DNA of 64,000 nucleotides, from NCBI RefSeq assembly GCF_017893945.1, contig NZ_CP054257.1:2232001-2296000 (forward strand), read 5' to 3'. This document shows positions 40,572-48,959 of the stretch, in pieces (position 1 is the stretch's first letter; every line of letters starts with the position of its first letter). The stretch is from Treponema parvum. GTDB lineage: Bacteria > Spirochaetota > Spirochaetia > Treponematales > Treponemataceae. The notes under the pieces were generated by a model. It ran no database searches, was not told the origin of the DNA, and was given only the letters and a program-made list of their open reading frames with translations. A program made the position numbers and the translations under genes.

Positions 40572-41276
40572 CTAGCCGCCCAAATACGCTTCTTTTACGG
40601 CCGGATCCTTTGCAAGGTCGGCGGCGGCTCCCGTTTTAGTGATCGTCCCGGTTTCCAAAACGTAGGCTCTGTCCGCTATGGACAAAGCTTTAAACGCGTT
40701 CTGTTCTACAAGAAGAACCGTAGTTCCTTCTTTGTTGATCCGCTGAATTATTTCAAATATTTCATCTACGAGGATGGGCGCAAGCCCCATGCTTGGTTCG
40801 TCAAGCAAAAGAAGAATGGGGTTGGCCATTAGCGCCCTTCCTATCGCCAACATCTGCAATTCTCCTCCGCTCAAAGTACCCGACACCTGTTTTAGTCGTT
40901 CCTTCATGCGCGGAAAAAATTCAAACACTTTTTCCATATCCGCCTTTATGCCGGCCTTATCGTTCCTCTTATATGCGCCCAATTCCAAATTTTCTTTAAC
41001 CGTAAGATTTGCAAAGATACGTCTGCCTTCCGGCACTTGAATCAGATTCCGCAAAACAATTTTATCGGCTTCCATGTCGGTGATGTCTTCGCCGTTAAAA
41101 AAAACTTTTCCTGACTGCTTTTTTATTATGTTGGAAACGGCGTGCAGCGTAGTGGTCTTACCCGCTCCGTTCGAACCGATAAGAGTAATTATTTCTCCCT
41201 TTTCCACGGAAAAAGAAATTTTACGAATAGCCTTGATCGCTCCGTACGAAACTTCCAGATCTTTTACTTCAAGCAT
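40572..41276 (-). CDS. livF: Branched-chain amino-acid ABC transporter, ATP-binding protein LivF
   Basis: A 234-residue ATPase of the HAAT importer family. Visible are LEVSYGAIKAI, Walker A GSNGAGKTT, the Q-loop LIQVPEGRRIFANLTVKENLELGAY typical of LivF, signature LSGGELQMLAIGRALM and Walker B LLLLDEPSMGLAP. It partners LivG to drive uptake of leucine, isoleucine, valine or related amino acids. Start overlaps livG by 8 bases. It is the last gene of livH-livM-livG-livF, with the tandem repeat downstream. Confidence 0.96.
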   Translation of the reverse strand: MLEVKDLEVSYGAIKAIRKISFSVEKGEIITLIGSNGAGKTTTLHAVSNIIKKQSGKVFFNGEDITDMEADKIVLRNLIQVPEGRRIFANLTVKENLELGAYKRNDKAGIKADMEKVFEFFPRMKERLKQVSGTLSGGELQMLAIGRALMANPILLLLDEPSMGLAPILVDEIFEIIQRINKEGTTVLLVEQNAFKALSIADRAYVLETGTITKTGAAADLAKDPAVKEAYLGG

Positions 41277-42069
41277 CCAGAGCCTCCTGTCCCAAATAAG
41301 CCTTTATTACCTGCGGATCCGACCTTATTTCTTCGGGCAATCCTTCGGCGATGATTCTGCCGTAATCAAGAACCATAATCCGCTCGCAAATTCCCATGAC
41401 AAGACGCATGTCGTGTTCGATAAGAAGTATCGTCAAATCGAATTTTTTGCGTATAAAGGCTATGAGCTTCATCAATTCCGCCGTTTCCTGCGGATTCATA
41501 CCCGCCGCGGGCTCATCAAGCAAAAGAAATGTCGGATTAGACGCAAGAGCTCTCACTATTTCAAGTTTGCGCTGTTCGCCGTACGGCAGGTTTTTTGCCG
41601 TTTCATCTTTTTTATTGTCGATCTTAAAAAGGCTTAAAAGATCGTTTACCTGAACCGTCATAAGCTCTTCGTCATGCCTAAAACGCGGCGTGCGCATAAG
41701 TACGTCCAGCGGGTTTACCGACCTGCTTGAGTGCAGCGCTACTCGCACATTGTCGGCCACGCTCATGCCCGGAAAGAGCCTTATGTTTTGAAACGTTCTC
41801 GCCATTCCCATCTTATTAAGCTGATAGGGATGCGACTTATTTATTATTCTGATCTTACCGCTTCTGTCCCAAAAGGTTATCTGTCCTTCCGTGGGGCGGT
41901 AAATGCCGCTCAGCATATTGAACACGGTTGTCTTTCCGGCGCCGTTCGGACCTATAAGCCCTACAAGTTCTCCGTGAGCGATCTTGCATGAAAAATCGCT
42001 TACCGCTCTAAGCCCGCCGAATACTATCGATATATCGGACGCCTGTAAAACCGTCTTTTCGTCTTTCAT
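41269..42069 (-). CDS. livG: Branched-chain amino-acid ABC transporter, ATP-binding protein LivG
   Basis: A 266-residue HAAT ATPase, longer than LivF as is usual. Landmarks are SIVFGGLRAVSDFSCKI, Walker A GPNGAGKTTVFNMLSG, GMARTFQNIRLFPGMSVADNV (the LivG Q-loop), LPYGEQRKLEIVRALASNPTFLLLDEPAAGMNP and the switch region LIEHDMRLVMGI. It overlaps livM by 4 bases and livF by 8, so the three are translated in a coupled manner. Confidence 0.96.
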   Translation of the reverse strand: MKDEKTVLQASDISIVFGGLRAVSDFSCKIAHGELVGLIGPNGAGKTTVFNMLSGIYRPTEGQITFWDRSGKIRIINKSHPYQLNKMGMARTFQNIRLFPGMSVADNVRVALHSSRSVNPLDVLMRTPRFRHDEELMTVQVNDLLSLFKIDNKKDETAKNLPYGEQRKLEIVRALASNPTFLLLDEPAAGMNPQETAELMKLIAFIRKKFDLTILLIEHDMRLVMGICERIMVLDYGRIIAEGLPEEIRSDPQVIKAYLGQEALDA

Positions 42070-43103
42070 CTTTTATCTCCGTTTTTTGCTCCGGCATTAT
42101 CGGATCCTGCGCGCCGTTTACCCAAAAAGGCCGACATCTTTTTTTTGAAAAGCGGCATGTCGTCCCACAGCTTTACAAATGAAAATTCCTTTGTGCCCAA
42201 CAGTCCCTGCGGCCTGAACTGCATCACAAGGATTAAGATCACGGGATAAAAAAGCAGCCGATAATTCTGCAAAAAGCGCAAAAATTCCTGCAAAGAAGTT
42301 AGGACAAAAGCGGATAAAACGCTTCCCGTAGTCGATCCCATTCCTCCCAAAACGACGAATATCAAATAGTCGATGCTCCTGTTAAACGAAGCGATATCCG
42401 GCTTAATAAAGCCGATAAACGGAGCGTACAAGGCGCCGCCTATTCCCGCAACAAACGAAGCTATCACAAAACCGATCATCTTATATCTAAAAACTCCGAT
42501 TCCGCTTGAATTTGCCGCTATTTCGTCGTCGCGGACGGCGAGAATCGCGCGGCCGTAAGTGGAACGTATAAAATTCTGCAGTAAAACTATCAATAAAACA
42601 AGACTTCCTATTATCACAAGATAAGCGACGGTAGGATTCAACGTCATCAGCGTCGGAAACTGTTTGCCGTTAGGCCCTCCCGTCACGGAGCGCAGGTTCA
42701 CCAAGATAACGCGGATTATTTCACCGAAGCCCAGCGTGACTATCGCAAGATAATCGCCTTCAAGTTTTAAAGTCGGAAAGCCGATCAAAAAACCAAAAAA
42801 AGCCGTTACAAGCCCGGAAAGTATAATGCCGACGGGCAGCGGAAGCCCCATATTGGAAGAAAAAAGTATCGTAGAATACGCTCCGATGGCCATAAAACCT
42901 GCCTGCCCCAGCGAAAGCTGCCCCGTAATTCCGCATATTATGTTCACGGATAAGGCCATGATCGCGTTTATTCCTGCGAGCGTCAAAATCTGCGCCGAAT
43001 ACGCATCTATCAAAGAAACTTCTATCAAAACCGCCGGAACTGCTACTGCAAAAACAGCGCAAACGCCGGGAATAAGCATGTTGCGGATTACCTTATTTTT
43101 CAT
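42066..43103 (-). CDS. livM: Branched-chain amino-acid ABC transporter, permease LivM
   Basis: A 345-residue inner-membrane permease with about ten helices. Family features are the segment AINAIMALSVNIICGITGQLSLGQAGFMAIGAYS, the ATPase-contact loop with TYGRAILAVRDDEIAANSSGIGVFRYKMIGF and FVVLGGMGSTTGSVLSAF. The cytoplasmic C-terminal tail is basic. It forms the channel with LivH and overlaps livG by 4 bases. Confidence 0.95.
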   Translation of the reverse strand: MKNKVIRNMLIPGVCAVFAVAVPAVLIEVSLIDAYSAQILTLAGINAIMALSVNIICGITGQLSLGQAGFMAIGAYSTILFSSNMGLPLPVGIILSGLVTAFFGFLIGFPTLKLEGDYLAIVTLGFGEIIRVILVNLRSVTGGPNGKQFPTLMTLNPTVAYLVIIGSLVLLIVLLQNFIRSTYGRAILAVRDDEIAANSSGIGVFRYKMIGFVIASFVAGIGGALYAPFIGFIKPDIASFNRSIDYLIFVVLGGMGSTTGSVLSAFVLTSLQEFLRFLQNYRLLFYPVILILVMQFRPQGLLGTKEFSFVKLWDDMPLFKKKMSAFLGKRRAGSDNAGAKNGDKR

Positions 43104-43139
43104 AAAAACTCCTGAATGCCGAATTGCGTATCATAACCG

Positions 43140-44042
43140 TCAGACCTTTACCCTTGCGGTCTTGCCCAAAATTCCCGAAGGTTTTACCAAAAGAATGATA
43201 ATCAAAATTGAAAATGAAATCGCGTCCGCAAACTGCGACGACAAAAATCCTTTTGTAAGCGTTTCCGCTATCCCAAGGATAATGCCGCCGAGCATAGCGC
43301 CGGGGATCGATCCGATTCCTCCTAAAACGGCGGCGACGAAGGCCTTTAATCCGGGCATGTATCCCATAAACGGATCGATCTGCGGATAAGCCGTAGCGTA
43401 TAAAATTCCCCCTGCAGCCGCCAGAACGGATCCTATGGCAAAGGTAAAAGCGATTGTATTATTTACGCTTATACCCATAAGGCTTGAAGCCTGAAGATCG
43501 TACGAGACGGCCTTCATAGCTTTTCCCGTCTTTGTTCGGTCGACAATGTAACTGAGCGCTATCATAAGCAAAGCGCTCAATATGATCACTACAAGCTGAA
43601 TATTTGAAACGGAAACGGAACCTATTCTAAAATTTTTGATCGGGAAGGTCGGAAACTGTCGCGGATCCGGTCCGACGAAGGGCAAAACCCGCATAGTGTT
43701 TTGCAGGATCAATTCAACTCCGATTGCAGTGATCAGTGAATTAAGACGGGGTGCCGTGCGGAGCGGTCGGTAAGCAAAGCGTTCTATGGCAATGGAAAGC
43801 AAGGCGCAAACCGCCATTGAAACGACAAAGGCCGCTATCATCCCTTGAGAATTGGTGCCCAGCGCCTTAAGGACAAAATACCCGGTATAAGCGCCTATCA
43901 TCATAATATCGCCGTGCGCAAAATTTATGAGCTTTACTATTCCGTAAACCATCGTGTAACCGAGGGCGATAAGCGCATAAATGCTGCCCAGAGAAAGTCC
44001 GTTTATGAGCTGCTGTAAAAAAATAATTCCGGTGTTCACCAC
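43140..44042 (-). CDS. livH: Branched-chain amino-acid ABC transporter, permease LivH
   Basis: A 300-residue inner-membrane permease with about eight helices. It contains LSLGSIYALIALGYTMVYGIVKLINFAHGDIMMIGAYTGYF, ERFAYRPLRTAPRLNSLITAIGVELILQN and the EAA-like TGKAMKAVSYDLQASSLMGISVNNTI, all diagnostic of LivH. A 36-base gap separates it from livM. A terminator and a possible promoter lie between it and livJ, so it may be expressed at a lower level than the binding protein. Confidence 0.96.
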   Translation of the reverse strand: MVNTGIIFLQQLINGLSLGSIYALIALGYTMVYGIVKLINFAHGDIMMIGAYTGYFVLKALGTNSQGMIAAFVVSMAVCALLSIAIERFAYRPLRTAPRLNSLITAIGVELILQNTMRVLPFVGPDPRQFPTFPIKNFRIGSVSVSNIQLVVIILSALLMIALSYIVDRTKTGKAMKAVSYDLQASSLMGISVNNTIAFTFAIGSVLAAAGGILYATAYPQIDPFMGYMPGLKAFVAAVLGGIGSIPGAMLGGIILGIAETLTKGFLSSQFADAISFSILIIILLVKPSGILGKTARVKV

Positions 44043-44148
44043 ATCCTCCTGCCGGCATTATTGCAAAGACAGGGGCTCCGCCTAAAATATCCGGCGCCCG
44101 AAGCTTTTACGTCACGCGGCACAGATCGTTACAATCAAACACGTATAT

Positions 44149-44154
44149 ATTATA
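44149..44154 (-). promoter_or_regulatory. Possible promoter of livHMGF (TATAAT)
   Basis: A perfect minus-strand TATAAT lies about 105 bases before livH and just after the livJ terminator. A TTTACT -35 candidate is only 15 bases upstream of it, so the assignment is tentative. Confidence 0.35.
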
Positions 44155-44180
44155 GAAGCATAGTAATTTAGTAAATAACT

Positions 44181-44217
44181 AAAAAAGGGCATCGGCCGTC
44201 GACGGCGGATGCCCTTA
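44181..44217 (-). terminator. Strong intrinsic terminator after livJ
   Basis: On the minus strand AAGGGCATC pairs with GATGCCCTT (44185-44193 and 44208-44216) around an inner GCC/GGC extension, followed by six T residues. It lies about 70 bases after the livJ stop. It would limit read-through from livJ into livHMGF. Confidence 0.8.
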
Positions 44218-44284
44218 TAACCGCTATTACGAGATTTATCCGTACCGGATACAGGTTCTTCGCTTATTCAGCGGCGGCTTTATA

Positions 44285-45430
44285 TTACGGGTTAACGGTA
44301 GCCTTATATGCAGGCATGAGTTTACCGTCGGCGCCCTTTACTATTTCAATCATTACTGCCGACTTTACGGGATTGCGTTTTTCATCAAAACTCAGCCGCC
44401 CTGTAACATAGTCGGAATCGGTAGCTTTTAAAGCGTCGCGTACAGCCGTCGGATCGTCGCTGCCGGCTCTGACGATTGCATCGCGGAACATATAAACGCA
44501 GTCGTATCCGAGTGCGGCAAAGGAATTCGGCTCTTTATTGTACTTGGCTTTAAATGAAGCAACAAATTTCTGAACGGCCGGAGAAGTGGAGTCGGGTGCA
44601 TAATGGTTTGAATAAAAACCGTTCAAAACTTCGTCGCCGGAATTACCGGTCAAGCCGTCCCAGCCGTCAGCCCCTACGATCGGAACCTTAATTCCCTGAG
44701 CCCTAAGCTGCGTAGCTATGAGAGAGACAGTTCCGTAATAATCCGGAAGATAAACCACCTCGGGGTTCGCATTTTTTATCTTTGTAAGCTGAGCGTTAAA
44801 ATCCTTGTCGCCCGTGCTGTAAGATTCTTTGGCAACGATGGTCCCGCCGTTAGCCGTAAATGCGGCAATAAAATTATCCGTAAGGCCTACAGAATAATCG
44901 TTTCCGACGTCATATAAAACCGCAGCTTTTTTCATGCCGAGATTTTCCGAAACGAAACGTCCGCCGACGGTTCCCTGGAAAGGATCTATAAAACACGCTC
45001 TAAAAATATAGTCGCCGGCGTCAGTAATTGCAGGCGACGTAGCAGCCGGTGCAAACTGGACAACCTTGCTCGCCTGCGCCAGAGTAGTGATGGCTTGAGC
45101 GCAGCCTGAAGTCAAAGAACCGATTATAAGTTTTACGTTATCTTTTGTCGTAAGCTTTTTAAAAGCATTTACGGTTTTATCGGGATTTCCCTCGTCGTCT
45201 TCGCTTACAAGAACAAATTGCTTTCCGTTTGCGCCGCCCGAAGCGTTTATTTCTTCAATTGCAAGGTCAATGCCGTTTTTGCATTCAACGCCGTAGACTG
45301 CAACTCCTCCCGAAAGCGGAAAAATACCGCCTATCTTTATCTGGCTGCTCTGCTTTTTTGCACAGCCCGCCGCAAGAAAAATCATATATGCCGACAATGC
45401 CGCGCCTATAAATTTTACGGTTATTTTCAT
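44285..45430 (-). CDS. livJ: Branched-chain amino-acid ABC transporter, substrate-binding lipoprotein
   Basis: A 381-residue type I periplasmic binding protein. The signal ends in a lipobox (FLAAGCAKK) with the cysteine at about residue 23. The mature part has the family opening IKIGGIFPLSGGVAVYGVECKNGIDLAIEEINASGG, the SGCAQAIT ligand region and YLPDYYGTVSLIATQLRAQGIKVPIVGADGWD. It captures the amino acid for LivHMGF. A GGAGG site precedes the ATG. Encoded upstream of the permease genes, it is separated from them by a strong terminator, consistent with excess of binding protein over permease. The exact ligand is not readable. Confidence 0.94.
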   Translation of the reverse strand: MKITVKFIGAALSAYMIFLAAGCAKKQSSQIKIGGIFPLSGGVAVYGVECKNGIDLAIEEINASGGANGKQFVLVSEDDEGNPDKTVNAFKKLTTKDNVKLIIGSLTSGCAQAITTLAQASKVVQFAPAATSPAITDAGDYIFRACFIDPFQGTVGGRFVSENLGMKKAAVLYDVGNDYSVGLTDNFIAAFTANGGTIVAKESYSTGDKDFNAQLTKIKNANPEVVYLPDYYGTVSLIATQLRAQGIKVPIVGADGWDGLTGNSGDEVLNGFYSNHYAPDSTSPAVQKFVASFKAKYNKEPNSFAALGYDCVYMFRDAIVRAGSDDPTAVRDALKATDSDYVTGRLSFDEKRNPVKSAVMIEIVKGADGKLMPAYKATVNP

Positions 45431-45740
45431 ATTAAAACCTCCGATTTCATTCTTTCTTTAACTCTGCTTAACGGCACCCCAAAAACTCGCATTTAGCGAC
45501 TTTTCGAGATTTCAAAGAGTTTTAACTCCGCTTAAATATATTCAAAAAATTGAAGTTATGCAAGGCTGCCGTCAAAGGCGCGGCAACGGCGTATGCGCCG
45601 AGACTGATAAAGTACATACAAGCGGTGCAGTGCCGGACGACAGCAGACTGAACAAGATGTGTTAAGCTGTTCCAAAACAAGACAAAAAAAGCCGTTCTTT
45701 TAAAGAGCGGCCTTGTGCGGATAAAATTTTATGCGTTCAA
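45431..45740. repeat. Intergenic region with repeat copy B and a terminator
   Basis: Repeat copy B occupies 45471-45535 (AAAAACTCGC...CTTTTCGAGATTTCAAAGAGTT), related to copies at 38083, 46051 and 62448. A terminator for the zinc-ribbon gene lies at 45684-45712: GCCGTTCTTT/AAAGAGCGGC, read on the minus strand, followed by seven T residues. The rest shows no gene. Confidence 0.55.
45684..45712 (-). terminator. Intrinsic terminator after the zinc-ribbon gene
   Basis: Minus-strand GGCCGCTCTTT pairs with AAAGAACGGC with one mismatch, and seven T residues follow. It lies about 30 bases after the stop. Confidence 0.75.
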
Positions 45741-45989
45741 CTATGCTTGAGCTTCTGCAGGAGCGGCTTCGGCTTCCGCAGCGACGGCTGCCGCCGGTTT
45801 TGCCGCGCGAGCGGCTACACGCGCTTTATTTTTTAACGCAGCATTGCAAAATTTGCAGATCTTTACCTGTTTGCCGTCAATTTCCTGCTCATAGATAACT
45901 TTTATATTTTCTTTTTGACAGACAGGACATTTCCCTCTTCCGTGAGCCGGCTGTCCGCGCAAACCGCTTCCGCGATGATTTTTAGACAT
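45741..45989 (-). CDS. Small zinc-ribbon protein at the end of the ribosomal cluster
   Basis: An 82-residue basic protein, not recognised. The N terminus is Gly/Arg/His-rich (residues 1-19); a four-cysteine ribbon follows (CPVC at 21-24 and CKFC at 45-48), and the C-terminal 30 residues are Ala-rich (AVAAEAEAAPAEA). Such ribbons are common in small ribosomal or RNA-binding proteins. It lies downstream of rplQ on the same strand, separated by repeat copy C. It has its own GGGAG site and terminator. A ribosome-associated role is a guess from context. Confidence 0.7.
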   Translation of the reverse strand: MSKNHRGSGLRGQPAHGRGKCPVCQKENIKVIYEQEIDGKQVKICKFCNAALKNKARVAARAAKPAAAVAAEAEAAPAEAQA

Positions 45990-46050
45990 TTTCTACTCCC
46001 ATAAAAAGCTGAACATAAACGTAAATTTACAAATCCGCTTTTTATTTATA

Positions 46051-46142
46051 ATAGGGAACCTCGAAACCCGCCTTTAGGATTTTTCGAGATTCCGGCGGGT
46101 TGCAACCCGCCGTATTATCGCAAGTTACAACATCGCATTTTC
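46051..46142. repeat. Dispersed inverted-repeat element, copy C
   Basis: ACCTCGAAACCCGCC...TTTTCGAGATTCCGGCGGGTT and the tail GTATTATCGCAAGTTACAACATCGCATTTT, which matches copy A at 38083-38178 almost base for base. Compensating changes (CCCGCC with GGCGGG versus AACTC with GAGTT) keep the pairing. Confidence 0.65.
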
Positions 46143-46232
46143 AAAGTTACGGAATACCGTTTAAGGCAATCCCATTTTACCAAAAACACCGATCAAGCCG
46201 CATTCGAATCAATCGATGCTTCCACAGATCTT

Positions 46233-46829
46233 TTACTTTTCCTCTTTCCCGTCGGAAGGTTTCTTTTCTGCCTTAGGAGCCTTAGCTTTCGGAGCAGCCT
46301 TCTTTTCCGCTGCTGCGGATCCGCCGCCGGCTTTTTTTGCAGCCGGTTCTTTTTTGGCCTTTGCCTTAGAAGATGCTTCCGTCTTGTCGCCCGTCTTTTC
46401 AGCGGGTGCGGCAGCTTTTTCAGCCTTGGCGGCCTTTTTTTCGGCTTTTTTAGCTTCGGCTTCAGTATCAAGCTTGTAGTCCACCAATTCAAGGATGACC
46501 ATGTCCGCGGCGTCGCCTTGGCGGAATCCTATTTTTAAAATTCGAGTATATCCGCCGTTGCGGTCCTTCATTCGCGGACCTATATCGGTAAACAATTTGT
46601 TCAGGATCTTTTCATCCTGTACGAATTTCGCAACCTGACGGCGGTTATGAACCGTGTCCTCTTTTCCGCGTGTGATAATTTTTTCTGCAGCTTTTCGTAC
46701 TTCCAAAGCTTTCGACTTCGTCGTGGTAATACGTTCAAACCTAAACAGAGACGTTACCATATTCCGTGACATGGCACGGCGGTGGGCTGTCGTACGTGAA
46801 AGCGGATTAAAACCGTTTTTATGATTCAT
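46233..46829 (-). CDS. rplQ: 50S ribosomal protein bL17 with long Lys/Ala-rich tail
   Basis: bL17 sits at the exit side of the large subunit. The core (about residues 1-118) is clear: [28 protein letters not shown] and [25 protein letters not shown]. The protein is 198 residues against the usual 115-135; the extra 80 residues are almost entirely Lys, Ala, Glu and Pro. The tail is in frame, with no sign of frameshift, and is probably disordered. The start overlaps rpoA by 11 bases. It is the last classical gene of the alpha operon here. Confidence 0.96.
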   Translation of the reverse strand: MNHKNGFNPLSRTTAHRRAMSRNMVTSLFRFERITTTKSKALEVRKAAEKIITRGKEDTVHNRRQVAKFVQDEKILNKLFTDIGPRMKDRNGGYTRILKIGFRQGDAADMVILELVDYKLDTEAEAKKAEKKAAKAEKAAAPAEKTGDKTEASSKAKAKKEPAAKKAGGGSAAAEKKAAPKAKAPKAEKKPSDGKEEK

Positions 46830-47874
46830 CTGATTCTTCCTTCTGCTTTGTTAGATTGACGGCATTTTTAAGATGACTGTAATCGGTCATGCCGAGCGTA
46901 AGATTCCATTCGTGGAGTTTTTCTTTGATCTCGGTAAGACTTTTTTTACCGAAGTTGCGGGTCTTCGCAATGTCATCTTCCGTTTTTTTCGTTAATTCTC
47001 CGATCGTGCGAATATTGGCGTTTTTAAGACAATTGGAAGATCTCACTGAAAGTTCAAGCTCTTCGACGGGCGTGTTGAGCAATGTGCGAATATGCTCGTC
47101 TCCTTCTTCAAGATCGTCTCCGCCGGAATATTCACTGTCATTAAAGTTCACAAATATCGAAAAATGATCTTTTGCGATCTTTGCGGCTTCGGCAAGAGCG
47201 TCTTCTGGCTTTATTGTTCCGTCCGTCCAGATCTCCAGGACAAGTTTGTCATAATCATTGCGCTGCCCCACACGGCAAGGCTCGATCGAGTATTTAACCT
47301 TCGGCACGGGGGTAAATATCGCGTCCATCGGAATGGTGCCGACGACTTCAATATAGTGTTCGTTTACTTCCGCCGGAACGTATCCTCGCCCAAGATCAAC
47401 TTGAATTTCAAAATCAAGGCGTGCGCCTTCCATCATTTTGAAAATCGGCTGGCCTTTGGACATGATTTCCAAGCTGCCTTCTTTTGCAAAATCATCGCTT
47501 TTTACCGTTCCCGGACCTGTAAACTCGTACAGCAGTGTATCCTGTTCAATGTCCTCGGGAAGCCTTAAATGGATCTGTTTTAAGCTGTTCAATATCTCAA
47601 GAGCGTCTTCTTCAACATTGGGAATAGCTTCAAATTCGCTCGAAATAACGTGAGGAACACCGTCGGCATCGTATGAAGTTATCCTTACGGAAGTGATCGC
47701 ATATCCCTGAATGGAAGAAAGCAATACGCGTCTTAACGTGTTGCCCACCGTAGTTCCAAACCCGGTTTCAAAAGGATAGGCTATAAACTTACCGTAATTG
47801 GGATTGGCTTCAAGATGTTCAAATGTAATGCCTTTGGGCTTTTTAAAACCTTTAAGCAGATTTTTGCGAGCCAT
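46819..47874 (-). CDS. rpoA: DNA-directed RNA polymerase subunit alpha
   Basis: A 351-residue alpha subunit that nucleates polymerase assembly and contacts UP elements and activators. The N-terminal domain shows [27 protein letters not shown]; after an acidic linker the C-terminal domain shows [28 protein letters not shown] and [15 protein letters not shown]. Length is slightly above the usual 330 because of the linker and a short acidic tail. It follows rpsK and overlaps rplQ. rpsD, commonly placed between rpsK and rpoA, is absent here. Confidence 0.97.
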   Translation of the reverse strand: MARKNLLKGFKKPKGITFEHLEANPNYGKFIAYPFETGFGTTVGNTLRRVLLSSIQGYAITSVRITSYDADGVPHVISSEFEAIPNVEEDALEILNSLKQIHLRLPEDIEQDTLLYEFTGPGTVKSDDFAKEGSLEIMSKGQPIFKMMEGARLDFEIQVDLGRGYVPAEVNEHYIEVVGTIPMDAIFTPVPKVKYSIEPCRVGQRNDYDKLVLEIWTDGTIKPEDALAEAAKIAKDHFSIFVNFNDSEYSGGDDLEEGDEHIRTLLNTPVEELELSVRSSNCLKNANIRTIGELTKKTEDDIAKTRNFGKKSLTEIKEKLHEWNLTLGMTDYSHLKNAVNLTKQKEESDES

Positions 47875-47963
47875 CTGGACTCCTTTAATTTATAAAATTA
47901 CTTCAACCAAGAGTTTTTAAGCTCCTGATTTCCTCAACAACTCACCTATGCAGCTTTTATGCG

Positions 47964-48344
47964 TTACATATGGCGGGTCTTGCGCGGTCTGCATCCGTTA
48001 TGCGGGATCGGGGTTACGTCGGAAATCGATTTTACCTTAAGCCCCAAAGAACCTAAAGACCTGATCGCATTTTCACGTCCCATGCCGGGTCCCTTTACGA
48101 ACACGTGAACTTCACGCAATCCGTAACTGGCCGCCTTTTGCACGGCCGTTTCCGCAACGGACTGAGCCGCAAACGGAGTGGATTTTTTTGCTCCGCGAAA
48201 ACCGAGCCCGCCGGAAGACGACCAAGCGAGTGTGTTTCCCCGTAAGTCCGTAATAGTAACGATAGTATTGTTGAAGGAAGCCTGAATATATACATTACCT
48301 TCAAAAACGCTCTTTTTTTCTTTTCTTTTCTTTACAGTAGCCAA
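47964..48344 (-). CDS. rpsK: 30S ribosomal protein uS11
   Basis: A 126-residue platform protein of the small subunit. Landmarks are [44 protein letters not shown] and the C-terminal [17 protein letters not shown]. Length is typical. It lies 16 bases after rpsM in the alpha-operon order and 89 bases before rpoA. Confidence 0.97.
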   Translation of the reverse strand: MATVKKRKEKKSVFEGNVYIQASFNNTIVTITDLRGNTLAWSSSGGLGFRGAKKSTPFAAQSVAETAVQKAASYGLREVHVFVKGPGMGRENAIRSLGSLGLKVKSISDVTPIPHNGCRPRKTRHM

Positions 48345-48360
48345 TTATTTACCCTCCGCC

Positions 48361-48732
48361 TTAGACTGCCTTTTTCTTGTTTGCAACAGTCTTCTTCTTT
48401 CCCTTGCGAGTGCGGGCGTTCGTACGTGTTCTCTGTCCGCGAACGGGAAGACCTCTTCGATGGCGAAGTCCGCGATAACAGCCTATATCCATAAGCCGTT
48501 TGATGTTAAGACCTATTTCCGTGCGAAGCTGACCTTCAATCTTATACTCTTTATCAAGAATTTCACGGATCTTACCGAGATCCTCGTTTGAAAGATCATT
48601 GATCATCGCCGTGGGATCAACCTTCGCCTTCTGGCAAATAGCATTTGCCGACGATCTGCCGATTCCGTAAATGTAAGTCAAAGCGACCCTGACATGTTTA
48701 TTTGGGAGGTCAACTCCCGCAATTCGAGCCAT
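48361..48732 (-). CDS. rpsM: 30S ribosomal protein uS13
   Basis: A 123-residue head protein of the small subunit that contacts the P-site tRNA and bridges to the large subunit. It has [29 protein letters not shown], the [28 protein letters not shown] block and a basic C-terminal tail. Length is typical. It lies 12 bases after rpmJ, the usual order at the start of the alpha operon. Confidence 0.97.
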   Translation of the reverse strand: MARIAGVDLPNKHVRVALTYIYGIGRSSANAICQKAKVDPTAMINDLSNEDLGKIREILDKEYKIEGQLRTEIGLNIKRLMDIGCYRGLRHRRGLPVRGQRTRTNARTRKGKKKTVANKKKAV

Positions 48733-48744
48733 CTGTTACTCCTC

Positions 48745-48858
48745 TCAGCCCTGTCTCTGTTTGTGTTTCGGGTTTGTACAAATTATACGGATAATCCCGT
48801 TGCGTTTGATAACCTTACATTTGTCACAAATAGGCTTTACACTGGTTCGTACTTTCAT
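48745..48858 (-). CDS. rpmJ: 50S ribosomal protein bL36
   Basis: A 37-residue protein of the large subunit. Translation from the ATG at 48858 gives [20 protein letters not shown] and onward to KHKQRQG. The zinc-type residues Cys11, Cys14, Cys27 and His32 are all present, so this is the zinc-binding form. It lies 12 bases before rpsM and about 100 bases after secY. The adk, map and infA genes often found between secY and rpmJ are missing. Confidence 0.95.
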   Translation of the reverse strand: MKVRTSVKPICDKCKVIKRNGIIRIICTNPKHKQRQG

Positions 48859-48959
48859 AAAGTCCCCTTGGGATCGGTCTTACCGGGCTTAGGCAGCTCG
48901 CAATGAGTCGCACCCGAAAGATCTTCTCCCGTTTTAATTCTACAAAAAGCTCACAAAAC

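Noticed and set aside
46376..46475. Frameshift creating the bL17 tail
   Set aside because: The reading frame continues unbroken with consistent Lys/Ala composition and ends in a normal stop; similar shorter tails exist on neighbouring proteins.
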